From an uncultured Coriobacteriaceae bacterium (GTDB lineage: Bacteria; Actinomycetota; Coriobacteriia; Coriobacteriales; UMGS124), in the NCBI GenBank assembly GCA_900539345.1, contig UQBS01000042.1, forward strand, positions 1 through 26,495: a DNA stretch of 26,495 nt. Direction: 5' to 3'. The number at the start of each line of letters is the position of its first letter. The first letter of the stretch is position 1. A program made the translations under genes and the position numbers. A model generated the notes under the pieces. That model saw only the letters and a program-made list of their open reading frames with translations. It made no database searches and was not told the DNA's origin. This document shows positions 7,218-14,734 of this stretch, piece after piece.

Positions 7218-8858
7218 ATGGGCAATGCTCATGGCAAGGGCAAGGGGCCCGAACAATCAACTGATGAGGTAGTTCTGCGTGGGCCTTCGGCCCTGGCACG
7301 TCTTCTGCTCGATCTTGACGAGCAGTGGCCCTCGCTTCGCTTTGTTGGTTTTGGTCTGTATTACGCTTGGATATGGCTGTGCTATGACAGTACAACCCTG
7401 CTTGATGCTTCAATTCGAGCCAATGCGGATACGACCTTCGCGATGTACCTTGCTTCCACTACTGCGCTTGGTCTTACGCTTGTGCTTGCGGCGGCTTTTC
7501 CGACCGTCTCTGCTCGGTTTGCACAGAACAAGCCTTTTTTGCTTGCAATGGGGCTCCTTGCGGGCATAGCAACGGTTTTCGTCAAGATCATGGCTCCCAA
7601 TGGGGCGTTTGATCCCGTGTTCCTGCTCTTTTGCGTTCTCACTGGCCTGGGGACGGCGTGGGTGTGTTTGCGCATGGGCATGGAGTATGCCTCGGTTGGC
7701 TCTCGTCGTGCGACCATGAATGCCGCGGCTGCTTTTATTGCGGCCTCGCTCATGTACTTCTTGGTGCGCGGGCTGCCTGAACATCTTGGGCTCGGCGTTA
7801 TGGCTCTGCTGCCGCTGGGAGCGACGCTTTGTACGCTGACACCGGCCGGTGATGCCCCGATGGAAGAGCCTGTTGAGTCACACGATCATCTTTTGCCGCG
7901 CGGATTCTTTTTACGACTCATGTTTGCCATCGCGGTGTTTTCTGTCGTCGTGGGAGTTACGCGCGGCTTTTCCGCATTGACCCAGGCCACGAATGTTCTC
8001 GATGACAGGGGATGCATGGTGGTATTTGGGATGGCTCTCGTGGCCATGCTGCTTTACGTGCTTGTTGGTACGCTGGGCAATGATTTCGACGTAAGTCGCC
8101 TCTACTATCCTGTTATCATCCTTGCTTCGGTGGGCATTCTTGTCATGCCGCTTGTTGATGGCGCAGGGCAAGCCGGTGGCGTGTTCGTCGGTATCGCCTA
8201 TGCCTGCTTCGTCATGATCATGTGGTGTCTCTTCGCCCATGTGGCATATGTGACGGGTGCGCCGGCGGTTCGTGTCTTTGGTTTGGGACGTGGCACCTCC
8301 GCACTGGGAACTACGGCCGGGTGGCTTTTGGGATCGCAGTTGGCTGGTCATGAAATGCTCGACGCCACTTCGATGTTCGTTGTTTCATGCGTGATGGTGC
8401 TTGCGCTGCTCGTGGTGTCGATGCTCGTGTTCAATGACCGTGCGGTGGGAATGGTGCTGCGCATGGTGGGTAAGCGTGCCGCGCAGGACGCTCGGTTTGG
8501 TCGAGGCTTTGTTGGTGTCACCGACACCCTAAACGTCGCCATGCATGGAGATAATGGTGCCCCTAGAGGTGCATCCGTGCCATTCGAACAAGACGGGGAC
8601 GATGCGCAGGCGAGCGAATCGGACCGTGCGGGTACGTGGACGCGCTCTTGTTTGGATATCGCGGCTCGGTTTGGTCTGTCGCAGCGCGAGACGGAGGTCT
8701 TGTTCCTTCTTGCCAAGGGTCGCACGATTGCGTTTATTGCCGACGATCTCGGTGTCTCATTCAATACGGCGAAGTCCCACATCCGACATGTCTATGTGAA
8801 GATCGGTGTGCATACTAAGTCCGAGCTCCTCGATCTTGTAGAACAAGGCCGCAAGTAA
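7218..8858 (+). CDS. Membrane-bound LuxR-family regulator with 12 transmembrane helices
   Basis: A 546-aa transcription factor. About twelve hydrophobic segments fill residues 30-425 (for example VGFGLYYAWIWLCY, YLASTTALGLTLVLAAAF, VFVGIAYACFVMIMWCLFA and FVVSCVMVLALLVVSMLVF). A polar linker follows, then a C-terminal GerE/LuxR helix-turn-helix: GLSQRETEVLFLLAKGRT, then IADDLGVSFNTAKSHIRHVY and KIGVHTKSELLDL. In Coriobacteriia such proteins often neighbour Mo oxidoreductase clusters and are thought to sense small molecules through the membrane part. The ATG at 7218 follows GGGGAGA; an in-frame ATG at 7158 would lie inside the terminator stem and is rejected. The gene has its own upstream dyad and is followed at once by a repeat that ends in TTTTA. 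The target is inferred to be the operon at 2909-6998. Confidence 0.92.
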   Translation: MGNAHGKGKGPEQSTDEVVLRGPSALARLLLDLDEQWPSLRFVGFGLYYAWIWLCYDSTTLLDASIRANADTTFAMYLASTTALGLTLVLAAAFPTVSARFAQNKPFLLAMGLLAGIATVFVKIMAPNGAFDPVFLLFCVLTGLGTAWVCLRMGMEYASVGSRRATMNAAAAFIAASLMYFLVRGLPEHLGLGVMALLPLGATLCTLTPAGDAPMEEPVESHDHLLPRGFFLRLMFAIAVFSVVVGVTRGFSALTQATNVLDDRGCMVVFGMALVAMLLYVLVGTLGNDFDVSRLYYPVIILASVGILVMPLVDGAGQAGGVFVGIAYACFVMIMWCLFAHVAYVTGAPAVRVFGLGRGTSALGTTAGWLLGSQLAGHEMLDATSMFVVSCVMVLALLVVSMLVFNDRAVGMVLRMVGKRAAQDARFGRGFVGVTDTLNVAMHGDNGAPRGASVPFEQDGDDAQASESDRAGTWTRSCLDIAARFGLSQRETEVLFLLAKGRTIAFIADDLGVSFNTAKSHIRHVYVKIGVHTKSELLDLVEQGRK

Positions 8859-8864
8859 AAAGTT

Positions 8865-8953
8865 GCGGAACCTGATGCGCTGCGTTCCGCGATGCCTAGA
8901 GTACTCCAGTACACGTCGGCATCGCGCGCCTTGCGCATCAGAACCCGCTTTTA
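8865..8953 (+). repeat. Branched palindromic repeat, copy 2 (probable terminator of the luxR gene)
   Basis: The outer helix CTGATGCGC (8872-8880) pairs with GCGCATCAG (8933-8941), flanked by GCGG/CCGC. The internal loop is TGCGTTC/CGCCTT. The inner helix CGCGATGCC (8888-8896) pairs with GGCATCGCG (8918-8926), and the tip is GTACT-CC-AGTAC. The copy starts seven bases after the luxR stop and ends in CCCGCTTTTA, so it can act as an intrinsic terminator on the plus strand. Confidence 0.8.
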
Positions 8954-8961
8954 CAATGGGT

Positions 8962-9072
8962 GCGGAACCGCGTTCGCTGCGTTCTCCAGAGGCTCACGTA
9001 CTCCAGTAGGCCAAAGGCCCGCACCGCGCGCATCGCCTCTGGACGCCTTGCGGACGAGAACCCGCGTTTTAG
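8962..9072 (+). repeat. Branched palindromic repeat, copy 3
   Basis: Same plan as copies 1 and 2 with different arms. The outer CGTTCGC (8971-8977) pairs with GCGGACG (9050-9056) with one wobble. The loop is TGCGTTC (8978-8984) and CGCCTT (9044-9049). The inner TCCAGAGGC (8985-8993) pairs with GCCTCTGGA (9035-9043). The tip is enlarged and holds an extra small hairpin, GGCC-AAA-GGCC. The copy ends CCCGCGTTTTAG. Confidence 0.78.
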
Positions 9073-9078
9073 TGGGAA

Positions 9079-9188
9079 GCGGAACCTGATGCACTGCGTT
9101 CCCGGGAGGCTCACGTTCGTCCAGTAGGCCAAAGGCCCGCACCGCGCACGTCGGCATCGCGCGCCTTGCGCATCAGAACCCGCTTTTA
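9079..9188 (+). repeat. Branched palindromic repeat, copy 4 (mosaic)
   Basis: The outer arms CTGATGCAC (9086-9094) and GCGCATCAG (9168-9176) pair with one mismatch. The inner arms CCGGGAGGC (9102-9110) and GGCATCGCG (9153-9161) no longer pair over most of their length. The tip matches copy 3 (including GGCC-AAA-GGCC), while about 40 bases of the right half, ending in CCCGCTTTTA, match copy 2. It looks like a recombinant of the other two. Confidence 0.72.
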
Positions 9189-9236
9189 TAAAGGTTGCGA
9201 AATCTGATGTTCTGTATCCTGCGTGCGCCGCGAAAT

Positions 9237-9298
9237 AAAAAAATGCGGCGGATCCTTCGTCTGCGGGTAAGGGGGAAGTGCCGCAGGGAATCCGCCGC
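9237..9298 (-). terminator. Intrinsic terminator (minus strand) with two-step stem
   Basis: Outer arms GCGGCGGAT (9245-9253) and ATCCGCCGC (9290-9298) give 9 pairs. Inner arms CTGCGG (9261-9266) and CCGCAG (9281-9286) give 6 pairs around a C-rich loop (minus sense). Seven A residues at 9237-9243 become seven U in minus-strand RNA. It ends either the candidate small RNA or read-through from the 9686-10897 gene. Confidence 0.72.
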
Positions 9299-9410
9299 TC
9301 AAGGGGAATGCCGGACGTCCAAGCGCAAGGGGGTCGCTCGCGTCGGCTCTATGAGGAGGCGTGCTCAAGGTCTGACAGGTACGTTGCTCAAATTGCTGAG
9401 CGCCTGTCCG
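9237..9410 (-). ncRNA. Candidate small RNA with repeated C-rich hairpin loops
   Basis: Read on the minus strand from about 9410 down to 9237. First comes a two-part stem-loop with outer GACAGG/CCTGTC (9403-9408 with 9374-9379) and inner GCTCA/TGAGC. Next is a hairpin CGAGCG / ACCCCCTTG loop / CGCTTG (9340-9320), whose G-T pair is only possible in minus-strand RNA. An unpaired TCCCCTT follows (9307-9301). Last is the end hairpin, with loop CACTTCCCCCTTAC, and a T-run. Three C4-5TT motifs in loops recall C-rich actinobacterial or Gram-positive small RNAs that pair with ribosome binding sites. No clear promoter was found, so it could instead be the processed 3' end of the threonine ammonia-lyase mRNA. 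Confidence 0.4.
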
Positions 9411-9629
9411 CTTGACTGACTGCATAATGCCTTATCCGAGCGTTTTACGCGCCACCCCAGGAGTGCTATATCCTAAAAATCGCTATCTAGCTGGGAAAAT
9501 GATTGTGAAGATGTCTTCATAAATGCTTACATCACCCATTTGGAAGGATGATGATTAGGCATTGTGCATACGTGTAATAACCCCTAGTCACCCAGGTAAA
9601 ACGGCTATCACCCCGCCGGGGCGGGGCCA
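9411..9629. other. Intergenic stretch without a recognised gene
   Basis: AT-richer than its surroundings, with short palindromes (GCATAATGC near 9431, GCGTTTTACGC near 9450) and a GC-only hairpin CCCCGCC-GG-GGCGGGG at 9611-9626. A TTGGAA at 9540-9545 is a weak -35-like element with no convincing -10. No open frame here has both a start and a ribosome site. Confidence 0.4.
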
Positions 9630-9682
9630 ACGGCATCGGGTAATCTCTGGTAATCCCAGACCAAATGCCGTCGACCCCTTTT
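9630..9682. terminator. Stem-loop at the 3' end of the threonine ammonia-lyase gene
   Basis: The outer stem ACGGCAT (9630-9636)/ATGCCGT (9665-9671) encloses TCTGG/CCAGA (9646-9650 with 9656-9660). On the plus strand it is followed by CGACCCCTTTT, so it has a T-run in that direction. In the minus direction it comes just after the gene's stop and is followed by a second GC-rich hairpin (9626-9611) without a clean T-run. It probably terminates from both sides, with weak evidence for the minus side. Confidence 0.5.
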
Positions 9683-9685
9683 GTG

Positions 9686-10897
9686 CTAGAACTGCGTGCC
9701 TACGATTTTCGGGGTGAAACCGTCCTTTTCGAGCGCCTCGACGATTTCGTGCTTGTGATCGGTGCCGAAGGCCTCGATGGTCACGCGCAATTCGACTGCG
9801 GCATTGCGGTTCGTCGTCACAAACTGGTTGTGATCCAGGCGGATGACGTTGCCCTTATGGTCGGCGATGGTCTGGGCCACACGCACAAGCTGGCCGGGAC
9901 GGTCGGGGAGCAACACACTCACGGTGAAGACGCGGTCGCGCTTGATGAGGCCGGACTGCACGACCGAAGACATCGTAATGACGTCCATGTTGCCGCCCGA
10001 CAGCACCGAGACGACCTTCTTGCCCGTAAAGTCAAGGTGGCGCAAGGCTGCAACGGTGAGCAGGCCCGAGTTCTCGACGACCATCTTGTGGTTCTCCACC
10101 ATATCGAGGAAGGCCACAACGAGCTCGTCGTCTTCGACGGTGATGATGCCGTCGAGGTTCTCCTGGATGTAGGGGAAGATGAAATTTCCGGACTCCTGCA
10201 CGGCGGTGCCGTCGGCAATGGTGTTCACGCTCGGCAGCTTCACGACGTGGCCGGCCTCCAAGCTCGCCTTCATGCAGGCTGCTCCTGCCGGTTCAACGCC
10301 GATGACGCGAATCTTAGGGTTGAGCAGCTTTGCCAGAGTGGAAACACCCGTAGCAAGTCCACCGCCGCCGATCGGCACGAGGATGCAGTCTACCAGCGGA
10401 AGCTCCTGGAAGATCTCCATGGCGATGGTGCCCTGGCCGCAGGCAACGTCGAGGTCGTTGAAGGGGTGCACGAAGGTGAGGCCCTGCTCCTCGGCAAGTT
10501 CGCAAGCGCGTGCATATGCCTCGTCATAGACGTTGCCCACAAGCTCGACGTTGGCGCCGTAAGACTTGGTGCGCTCGACCTTGATGAGCGGCGTCGTGGC
10601 GGGCATCACGATGGTTGCGGGAACGCCGTACTTCTGCGCGGCCGCCGCCACGCCCTGGGCATGGTTGCCTGCTGAGGCGGTAATGAGGCCGTGCGAACGC
10701 TCCTCGTCACTCATGGTCGAGATCTTGTAGTAGGCACCGCGCACCTTGTAGGAACCCGTGCGCTGCATGTTCTCCGGCTTGAAGAACACGCGGTTGCCGG
10801 CGATGGTGCTGAAGTGGGGGCTCTCAATGAGCTTTGTCTCCAATGTCACCTCCTTGACCTTGGTTGCCGCCCTCTCAAATGCGTCTAGCGTAAGCAT
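9686..10897 (-). CDS. ilvA: Threonine ammonia-lyase (threonine dehydratase) with ACT domain
   Basis: PLP enzyme that deaminates L-threonine to 2-oxobutanoate and ammonia in the cytoplasm, feeding isoleucine synthesis or threonine fermentation. 403 aa. The PLP lysine is K51 in GSYKVRGA. Further fold type II marks are ASAGNHAQG, VPIGGGGLATG (phosphate loop) and VLSGGN. From about residue 327 there is a single ACT domain (FTVSVLLPDRPGQLVRVAQ onward), giving the medium-length form found in many Gram-positives and archaea; the long IlvA form has two such regions. The ATG at 10897 follows GAAAGGAC. It lies 23 bases after the 464-aa gene on the same strand and may be cotranscribed with it. Whether it is biosynthetic (ilvA) or catabolic (tdcB-like) cannot be settled from the sequence. 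Confidence 0.93.
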   Translation of the reverse strand: MLTLDAFERAATKVKEVTLETKLIESPHFSTIAGNRVFFKPENMQRTGSYKVRGAYYKISTMSDEERSHGLITASAGNHAQGVAAAAQKYGVPATIVMPATTPLIKVERTKSYGANVELVGNVYDEAYARACELAEEQGLTFVHPFNDLDVACGQGTIAMEIFQELPLVDCILVPIGGGGLATGVSTLAKLLNPKIRVIGVEPAGAACMKASLEAGHVVKLPSVNTIADGTAVQESGNFIFPYIQENLDGIITVEDDELVVAFLDMVENHKMVVENSGLLTVAALRHLDFTGKKVVSVLSGGNMDVITMSSVVQSGLIKRDRVFTVSVLLPDRPGQLVRVAQTIADHKGNVIRLDHNQFVTTNRNAAVELRVTIEAFGTDHKHEIVEALEKDGFTPKIVGTQF

Positions 10898-10920
10898 CCT
10901 TTTGTCCTTTCGCTATCAGC

Positions 10921-12315
10921 TTATCGCGTGCGCACGGCTTCGAATGCCGGCTCGATAAAGCCGCGGATATCTTGTTCTTGAGTCTCGCTTTTACGTAGCG
11001 AGGCGAGAAGAGCCTGGTAGGCTCGGGGGTCCACTTTGCGCAGAAACACGCCAAGCACTGCCTGCTCGGCTTGGGTAAAGGCATATTCGAAGACCATATT
11101 GCGCACCACCGCATCAAACATGCGGCCCAGCACCTGCTCGGCGGGTTCCATGAATAGGCCTTTTGCCATGTTGACTGCCTGAGGTACTGCCTCACCGCAG
11201 ATGTTGCCCAGCGCGAGGCCCGCAATCGCGCCCACGGGGCCGGCTGCCATGCCCAGGGCGCCCGTGATGGCGCGTGCTCCTGCGACGCCCACTGAGCGAC
11301 CGGCGGATGAGATGACGGTGTCGGCTGTCATGCTGAGCACATTGTCCTGCTCGGTCTTGGGGGTCACCGCAGCGATGCCGCCAGCTGCTTGGGCCGCCGC
11401 CTGGGCAACGCCCGTGAGGCTCACGTCCTGGTCCTCGTTGAGGCCGCGTACAGCTGCTCTTCCCGAAAGCCATTCGAGCACTGCGGCAGAAAGCCCGTTT
11501 GTCCCCGTGTAACGCACAGCATCTTCCAGGGCCACGTATGACAGGCCCCGGATATGCCCTGCTTTTGCGAGGTTCATTGCTTGGCGGTAGGTGAAGGTAC
11601 CCTTGCGCACGAGGATGCCTGCGAGGCGCACGTCGTCGCAGTCCGCGACTTTGCCGGCCTTGATTGCGGTGCGCACGCGTTCCAGTACGGCGTCGAACTG
11701 GGTGAGGGGCACCTCTACCGCGCGCAAAGTGCCTGTCTGACTAGGGCTGTTCAGCGATTTAAGACAATCCGCGTATGTGAGGGCGGCCGACTTGCGATAG
11801 ATGCTCTCAACACCTCGAGCGACCCTGACCTTACCCTCAAGGAGAGCTTCAGAAGCCTCTTCCATGAGCTTGTCGGACCCGTGTGCCAGTCGCATGCATT
11901 GGCGCGCCAGGGTGTCAAACTTTTCGGCATCCTGGCAGGGGATGCCTGCGATGCAGGGTTTGTTGGCGTGCAGGCTTATAAACGAGGGGTCGAAGTTGCG
12001 CCAGCGCAGGTAGTGATAGCCCGCGCCGTCGTCTTGTGACCAGTCCACGTCATCGTCCTCTTCGCCTGACGGGCCATCTTTCAAGAAGATGCCCTGACCT
12101 GTCACCACGAGACCGTGTGTGCGCGTGCCGAACGTCACGTCGGCCCAGATGATGTCCTGCTCGCAGGGCACGGGCAGCGTCTTCTTGATATGCTTGATGG
12201 CTCGCTCGGTGAGTTTGGTCTGTGTGGGGCCCAGGGCCGCAAGCACCTGGGCACCCAGATAAGGCAGCTTGACCCCGCCCGTTGATGCGGGCAGAGCCTT
12301 GACGCTAGTTGCCAT
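10921..12315 (-). CDS. Uncharacterised protein coupled to HelD, with Ala/Gly-rich hydrophobic region
   Basis: 464 aa, family not recognised. Residues about 50-115 (VTFGTRTHGLVVTGQGIFLK, then YHYLRWRNF) resemble the strands of a bacterial PH-like domain, which is a guess. Residues about 135-260 are helical and charged. Residues about 310-395 are rich in alanine and glycine (QAAAQAAGGIAAV, GALGMAAGPVGAIAGLALG) and could insert in or lie on a membrane, like a glycine-zipper segment. The end is charged again. The ATG follows GAGG and overlaps the helicase stop by 11 bases, so the two proteins are probably translated together and may act together. It has no signal peptide and no catalytic motif I can name. 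Confidence 0.82.
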   Translation of the reverse strand: MATSVKALPASTGGVKLPYLGAQVLAALGPTQTKLTERAIKHIKKTLPVPCEQDIIWADVTFGTRTHGLVVTGQGIFLKDGPSGEEDDDVDWSQDDGAGYHYLRWRNFDPSFISLHANKPCIAGIPCQDAEKFDTLARQCMRLAHGSDKLMEEASEALLEGKVRVARGVESIYRKSAALTYADCLKSLNSPSQTGTLRAVEVPLTQFDAVLERVRTAIKAGKVADCDDVRLAGILVRKGTFTYRQAMNLAKAGHIRGLSYVALEDAVRYTGTNGLSAAVLEWLSGRAAVRGLNEDQDVSLTGVAQAAAQAAGGIAAVTPKTEQDNVLSMTADTVISSAGRSVGVAGARAITGALGMAAGPVGAIAGLALGNICGEAVPQAVNMAKGLFMEPAEQVLGRMFDAVVRNMVFEYAFTQAEQAVLGVFLRKVDPRAYQALLASLRKSETQEQDIRGFIEPAFEAVRTR

Positions 12316-14443
12316 TGGACCTCGCTTCGTCGAGCAAGGGCGTCATCTTGCCTTGCGACACAAGCGTGAGGTGCTGCGTTGCGCGCGAGATGGCGGTGTA
12401 CAGGCGATGCTTCGACAGCTCGTCGTCGCCGTATTCGTCGGCTTGAGCGTCGGCCACGATGACACGGTCGAACTCCAGGCCCTTTGCGAGCTTGAGGTCG
12501 AGCAATACGCAGCCTGCTTCGGGCAGGCGGCCTTTGCCGTCCATGAGGCGCGGCGCAAGCTCGCCCATACGATCGCGCAGTTTGCGGTCGAGCCAGCGGG
12601 TACGCCTGCCGTTGCCGGCAATCACGGCGCACAGACCGCCCTCGCTCCTGCCCGACTCCAATGCAGTTTCCAATGCCTGGAAGTATTCCTCGTCGTCCAG
12701 GCACTCCTTGAACTTGACCGTGTGGCCGGGCCTGCGTACCGAGGAGACGTTCATACCTTCATCGCGCTTCATGAGCGTGGTGAACACTGCGGTGATTTCG
12801 GGCGAGGAACGGTAGCTCGTCATGAGCTCGCAGGTGGCGACGCTGCCGCGCGCTTCTTTGAACAGCTGCTCGATTTGTGCGAAGCTTGCCGTGCCTTCCC
12901 AAATCGCCTGGTTCTCATCGCCAAGCATAAGGAAGCGCGCGTTGCAGAAGTACCGCGCCAGCACCATGAGCTGCGCGGCGGAGTAGTCCTGCACCTCGTC
13001 GATCACCACGAGCTTGGCGGCCTCGTCGACCTTGCCGGCCAGCTGCACCTTCAGGTACAGCCACTCAATGGCCGTCAGACTGCTTGCGCCGAGCATGCGC
13101 ATGCCGATGCGGTCCAGGCGAAGCCAGCCAGCGTTCTCCACCATCTCGACGTAGGGGGCACAGAGCTGCTCTACGTAGTCGCGCGTGCAATCGGCCACGT
13201 CCTCCTCGTCGTTGGGATCGACGAGTCGGCCGAAGATGCGCTCTTGCTCGTCGGGGTCCATGGTCGTGACCTCGTCCTTCATGGCGGCGCTGGTCGCAAG
13301 CTGGTTGATGCGTGCGTCAAGCTTGTCGAGCAGGTCTTCTTCCACCACGCAGCACAGGCGTGGACCCGGCTTGGTCCTGCCCAAGAACCGCTCGACGGTC
13401 TTCCAAATTTGCTGGGCGCTCAGCAGCTGGTGCTCGCCGGCCACGATGTCGTGCATGTCCTCGGGCTCGAGCTGGAGCGTCTTGAGGCCCTCGTCGATGC
13501 GCTTGAGCGACTCGGCTGCGGTCTCGGCGCCCAGCGAACGGTCGCCCGGACCCACGAGTTCCATGAGTTCTGCCCAGGTGAGAGCGTTGGGGTTCTTTTC
13601 GCCCAGCTCGGGAAGCACGTTTGCGATGTACTTCTTAAACACGGGGTTGGGCGTTACAAGATATACTTGGTCGGCGCGCAGGCTCTCACGGTCGCGGAAC
13701 AGCAAAAACGCGATGCGCTGAAGCAACACCGAGGTCTTGCCGCTGCCTGCCACGCCGCGTACCAGCATTGCAGGCACGTTTTCATGACGGATGACAGCGT
13801 TCTGCTCCTTCTGGATCGTTGCCGTGATGGCCTGGAGCTGTGAGGAGCGCTGCGAGGTGAGCGAAGCCAGCAGCAGCGGGTCCTCAATGGCCACCGAGGT
13901 GTCGAAGTAGCACTTCAGCACATCGCGTTCGATGTCGAACTGACGGCGAAGCTGCAGGTCGGCCTTGATCTCGCGGCCGTTTGCCCAGTACGAGGTCTGC
14001 CCCATATCTTGGTTATAGTAAGCCTCGGCCACCGGCGATCGCCAGTCCACCACAATGCGGCGATGCAGCTCGTCGGCCATGCCGGTCGAGCCCAGGTAGA
14101 TGTCGCGTGCCGTGGGCTTTCCGGCAATCTGCAGCCTGATATGGGCGAAGTAGGGCTTCTTGAGAAGCAGGCGCAGACGGTTGATGGTCTCAACGTCGGC
14201 ATCGTTTGCCAAGTTGAACGACTCAATCACGCTGTTTGCGGCAGCGACGTTGGCATACGTCTCCATCGAGAGGTCGTCGCCCTCGAAGTCGGGGGCAATC
14301 TCCTCGCGCATGTTTGACTTGTATTCCCTGATCTCGGCCAGGTTTGCCTCAAGGCGCTCGGAGGCCGTGCGCTCGAGCTCCTGCAACTGACCGTAGACCT
14401 TGCTGAGATGTGCCTGCTCTTCGGCAAAAATCTTATCTTCCAC
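12305..14443 (-). CDS. helD: HelD-type superfamily 1 ATPase/helicase
   Basis: 712-aa UvrD/Rep-like motor of the HelD family. HelD proteins in Gram-positives bind RNA polymerase and release it from nucleic acid and stalled complexes. The N-terminal coiled coil (residues 1-95) is the part that enters the polymerase secondary channel in studied members. Next comes the family signature PYFAHIRL ... RRIVVDWRSPVAEAYY (97-143). Walker A is GVAGSGKTS with K236; Walker B is VVIDEVQDYS with D482-E483. Later motifs are MLGDENQAIW, SYRSSPEIT, KGLEFDRVIVADA and YTAISRATQHLTLV, so the motor looks intact. The start is a GTG directly after the TAA of the upstream small gene, with no strong ribosome site, implying translational coupling. 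Confidence 0.9.
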   Translation of the reverse strand: MEDKIFAEEQAHLSKVYGQLQELERTASERLEANLAEIREYKSNMREEIAPDFEGDDLSMETYANVAAANSVIESFNLANDADVETINRLRLLLKKPYFAHIRLQIAGKPTARDIYLGSTGMADELHRRIVVDWRSPVAEAYYNQDMGQTSYWANGREIKADLQLRRQFDIERDVLKCYFDTSVAIEDPLLLASLTSQRSSQLQAITATIQKEQNAVIRHENVPAMLVRGVAGSGKTSVLLQRIAFLLFRDRESLRADQVYLVTPNPVFKKYIANVLPELGEKNPNALTWAELMELVGPGDRSLGAETAAESLKRIDEGLKTLQLEPEDMHDIVAGEHQLLSAQQIWKTVERFLGRTKPGPRLCCVVEEDLLDKLDARINQLATSAAMKDEVTTMDPDEQERIFGRLVDPNDEEDVADCTRDYVEQLCAPYVEMVENAGWLRLDRIGMRMLGASSLTAIEWLYLKVQLAGKVDEAAKLVVIDEVQDYSAAQLMVLARYFCNARFLMLGDENQAIWEGTASFAQIEQLFKEARGSVATCELMTSYRSSPEITAVFTTLMKRDEGMNVSSVRRPGHTVKFKECLDDEEYFQALETALESGRSEGGLCAVIAGNGRRTRWLDRKLRDRMGELAPRLMDGKGRLPEAGCVLLDLKLAKGLEFDRVIVADAQADEYGDDELSKHRLYTAISRATQHLTLVSQGKMTPLLDEARSNGN

Positions 14444-14734
14444 TTACTGTGACACTTTCTCATCGATGAGGGTTTTCGAGGCGTCGTACACCCAATCTGC
14501 CAGCTTGTTGGTGGGATGTTCCTTCTCGTCGAGCATCTCAACTTCCTCAATCCTGCAGTAAGAGGGGCAACCGTGCTCAGCCGCCATCTTGGCGAGGGGG
14601 CCCTTTACGGCGGTTGCGAGGTCGATCAGGTCGAACTCTTCGCGCGCCTCGTCCAGGGTACGATGCACGATGGAGTCAGTCTCCATGTTGCGTCCCTGGT
14701 TTACAATGCCCCAGCTCACAACGTACACGCTCAT
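14444..14734 (-). CDS. Small uncharacterised soluble protein, 96 aa
   Basis: Not a family I recognise. The ATG at 14734 follows AAAAGGGG at good spacing; a TTG at 14740 is in frame but less likely. The product is acidic, without signal or membrane segment, beginning MSVYVVSWGIVNQGR and with two cysteines (HGCPSYCRIEE). A short strand-rich start is followed by helices. Its TAA touches the GTG of helD, so it leads a compact minus-strand run (small protein, HelD, 464-aa protein, threonine ammonia-lyase). Coding status is supported by the ribosome site and the coupling, not by known homology. Confidence 0.7.
   Translation of the reverse strand: MSVYVVSWGIVNQGRNMETDSIVHRTLDEAREEFDLIDLATAVKGPLAKMAAEHGCPSYCRIEEVEMLDEKEHPTNKLADWVYDASKTLIDEKVSQ

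Noticed and set aside
8865..9188. CRISPR-like array
   Set aside because: The units are self-complementary, differ in their arms, have no regular spacers between identical repeats, and no cas genes are near.
9186..9425. 79-codon minus-strand frame over the candidate small RNA
   Set aside because: It would be translated straight through the terminator hairpin and U-run at 9298-9237, and its sequence resembles no protein. The structured-RNA reading is preferred.
12269..13843. 524-codon open frame on the plus strand
   Set aside because: Antisense shadow of the helD gene, which has all SF1 motifs on the minus strand.
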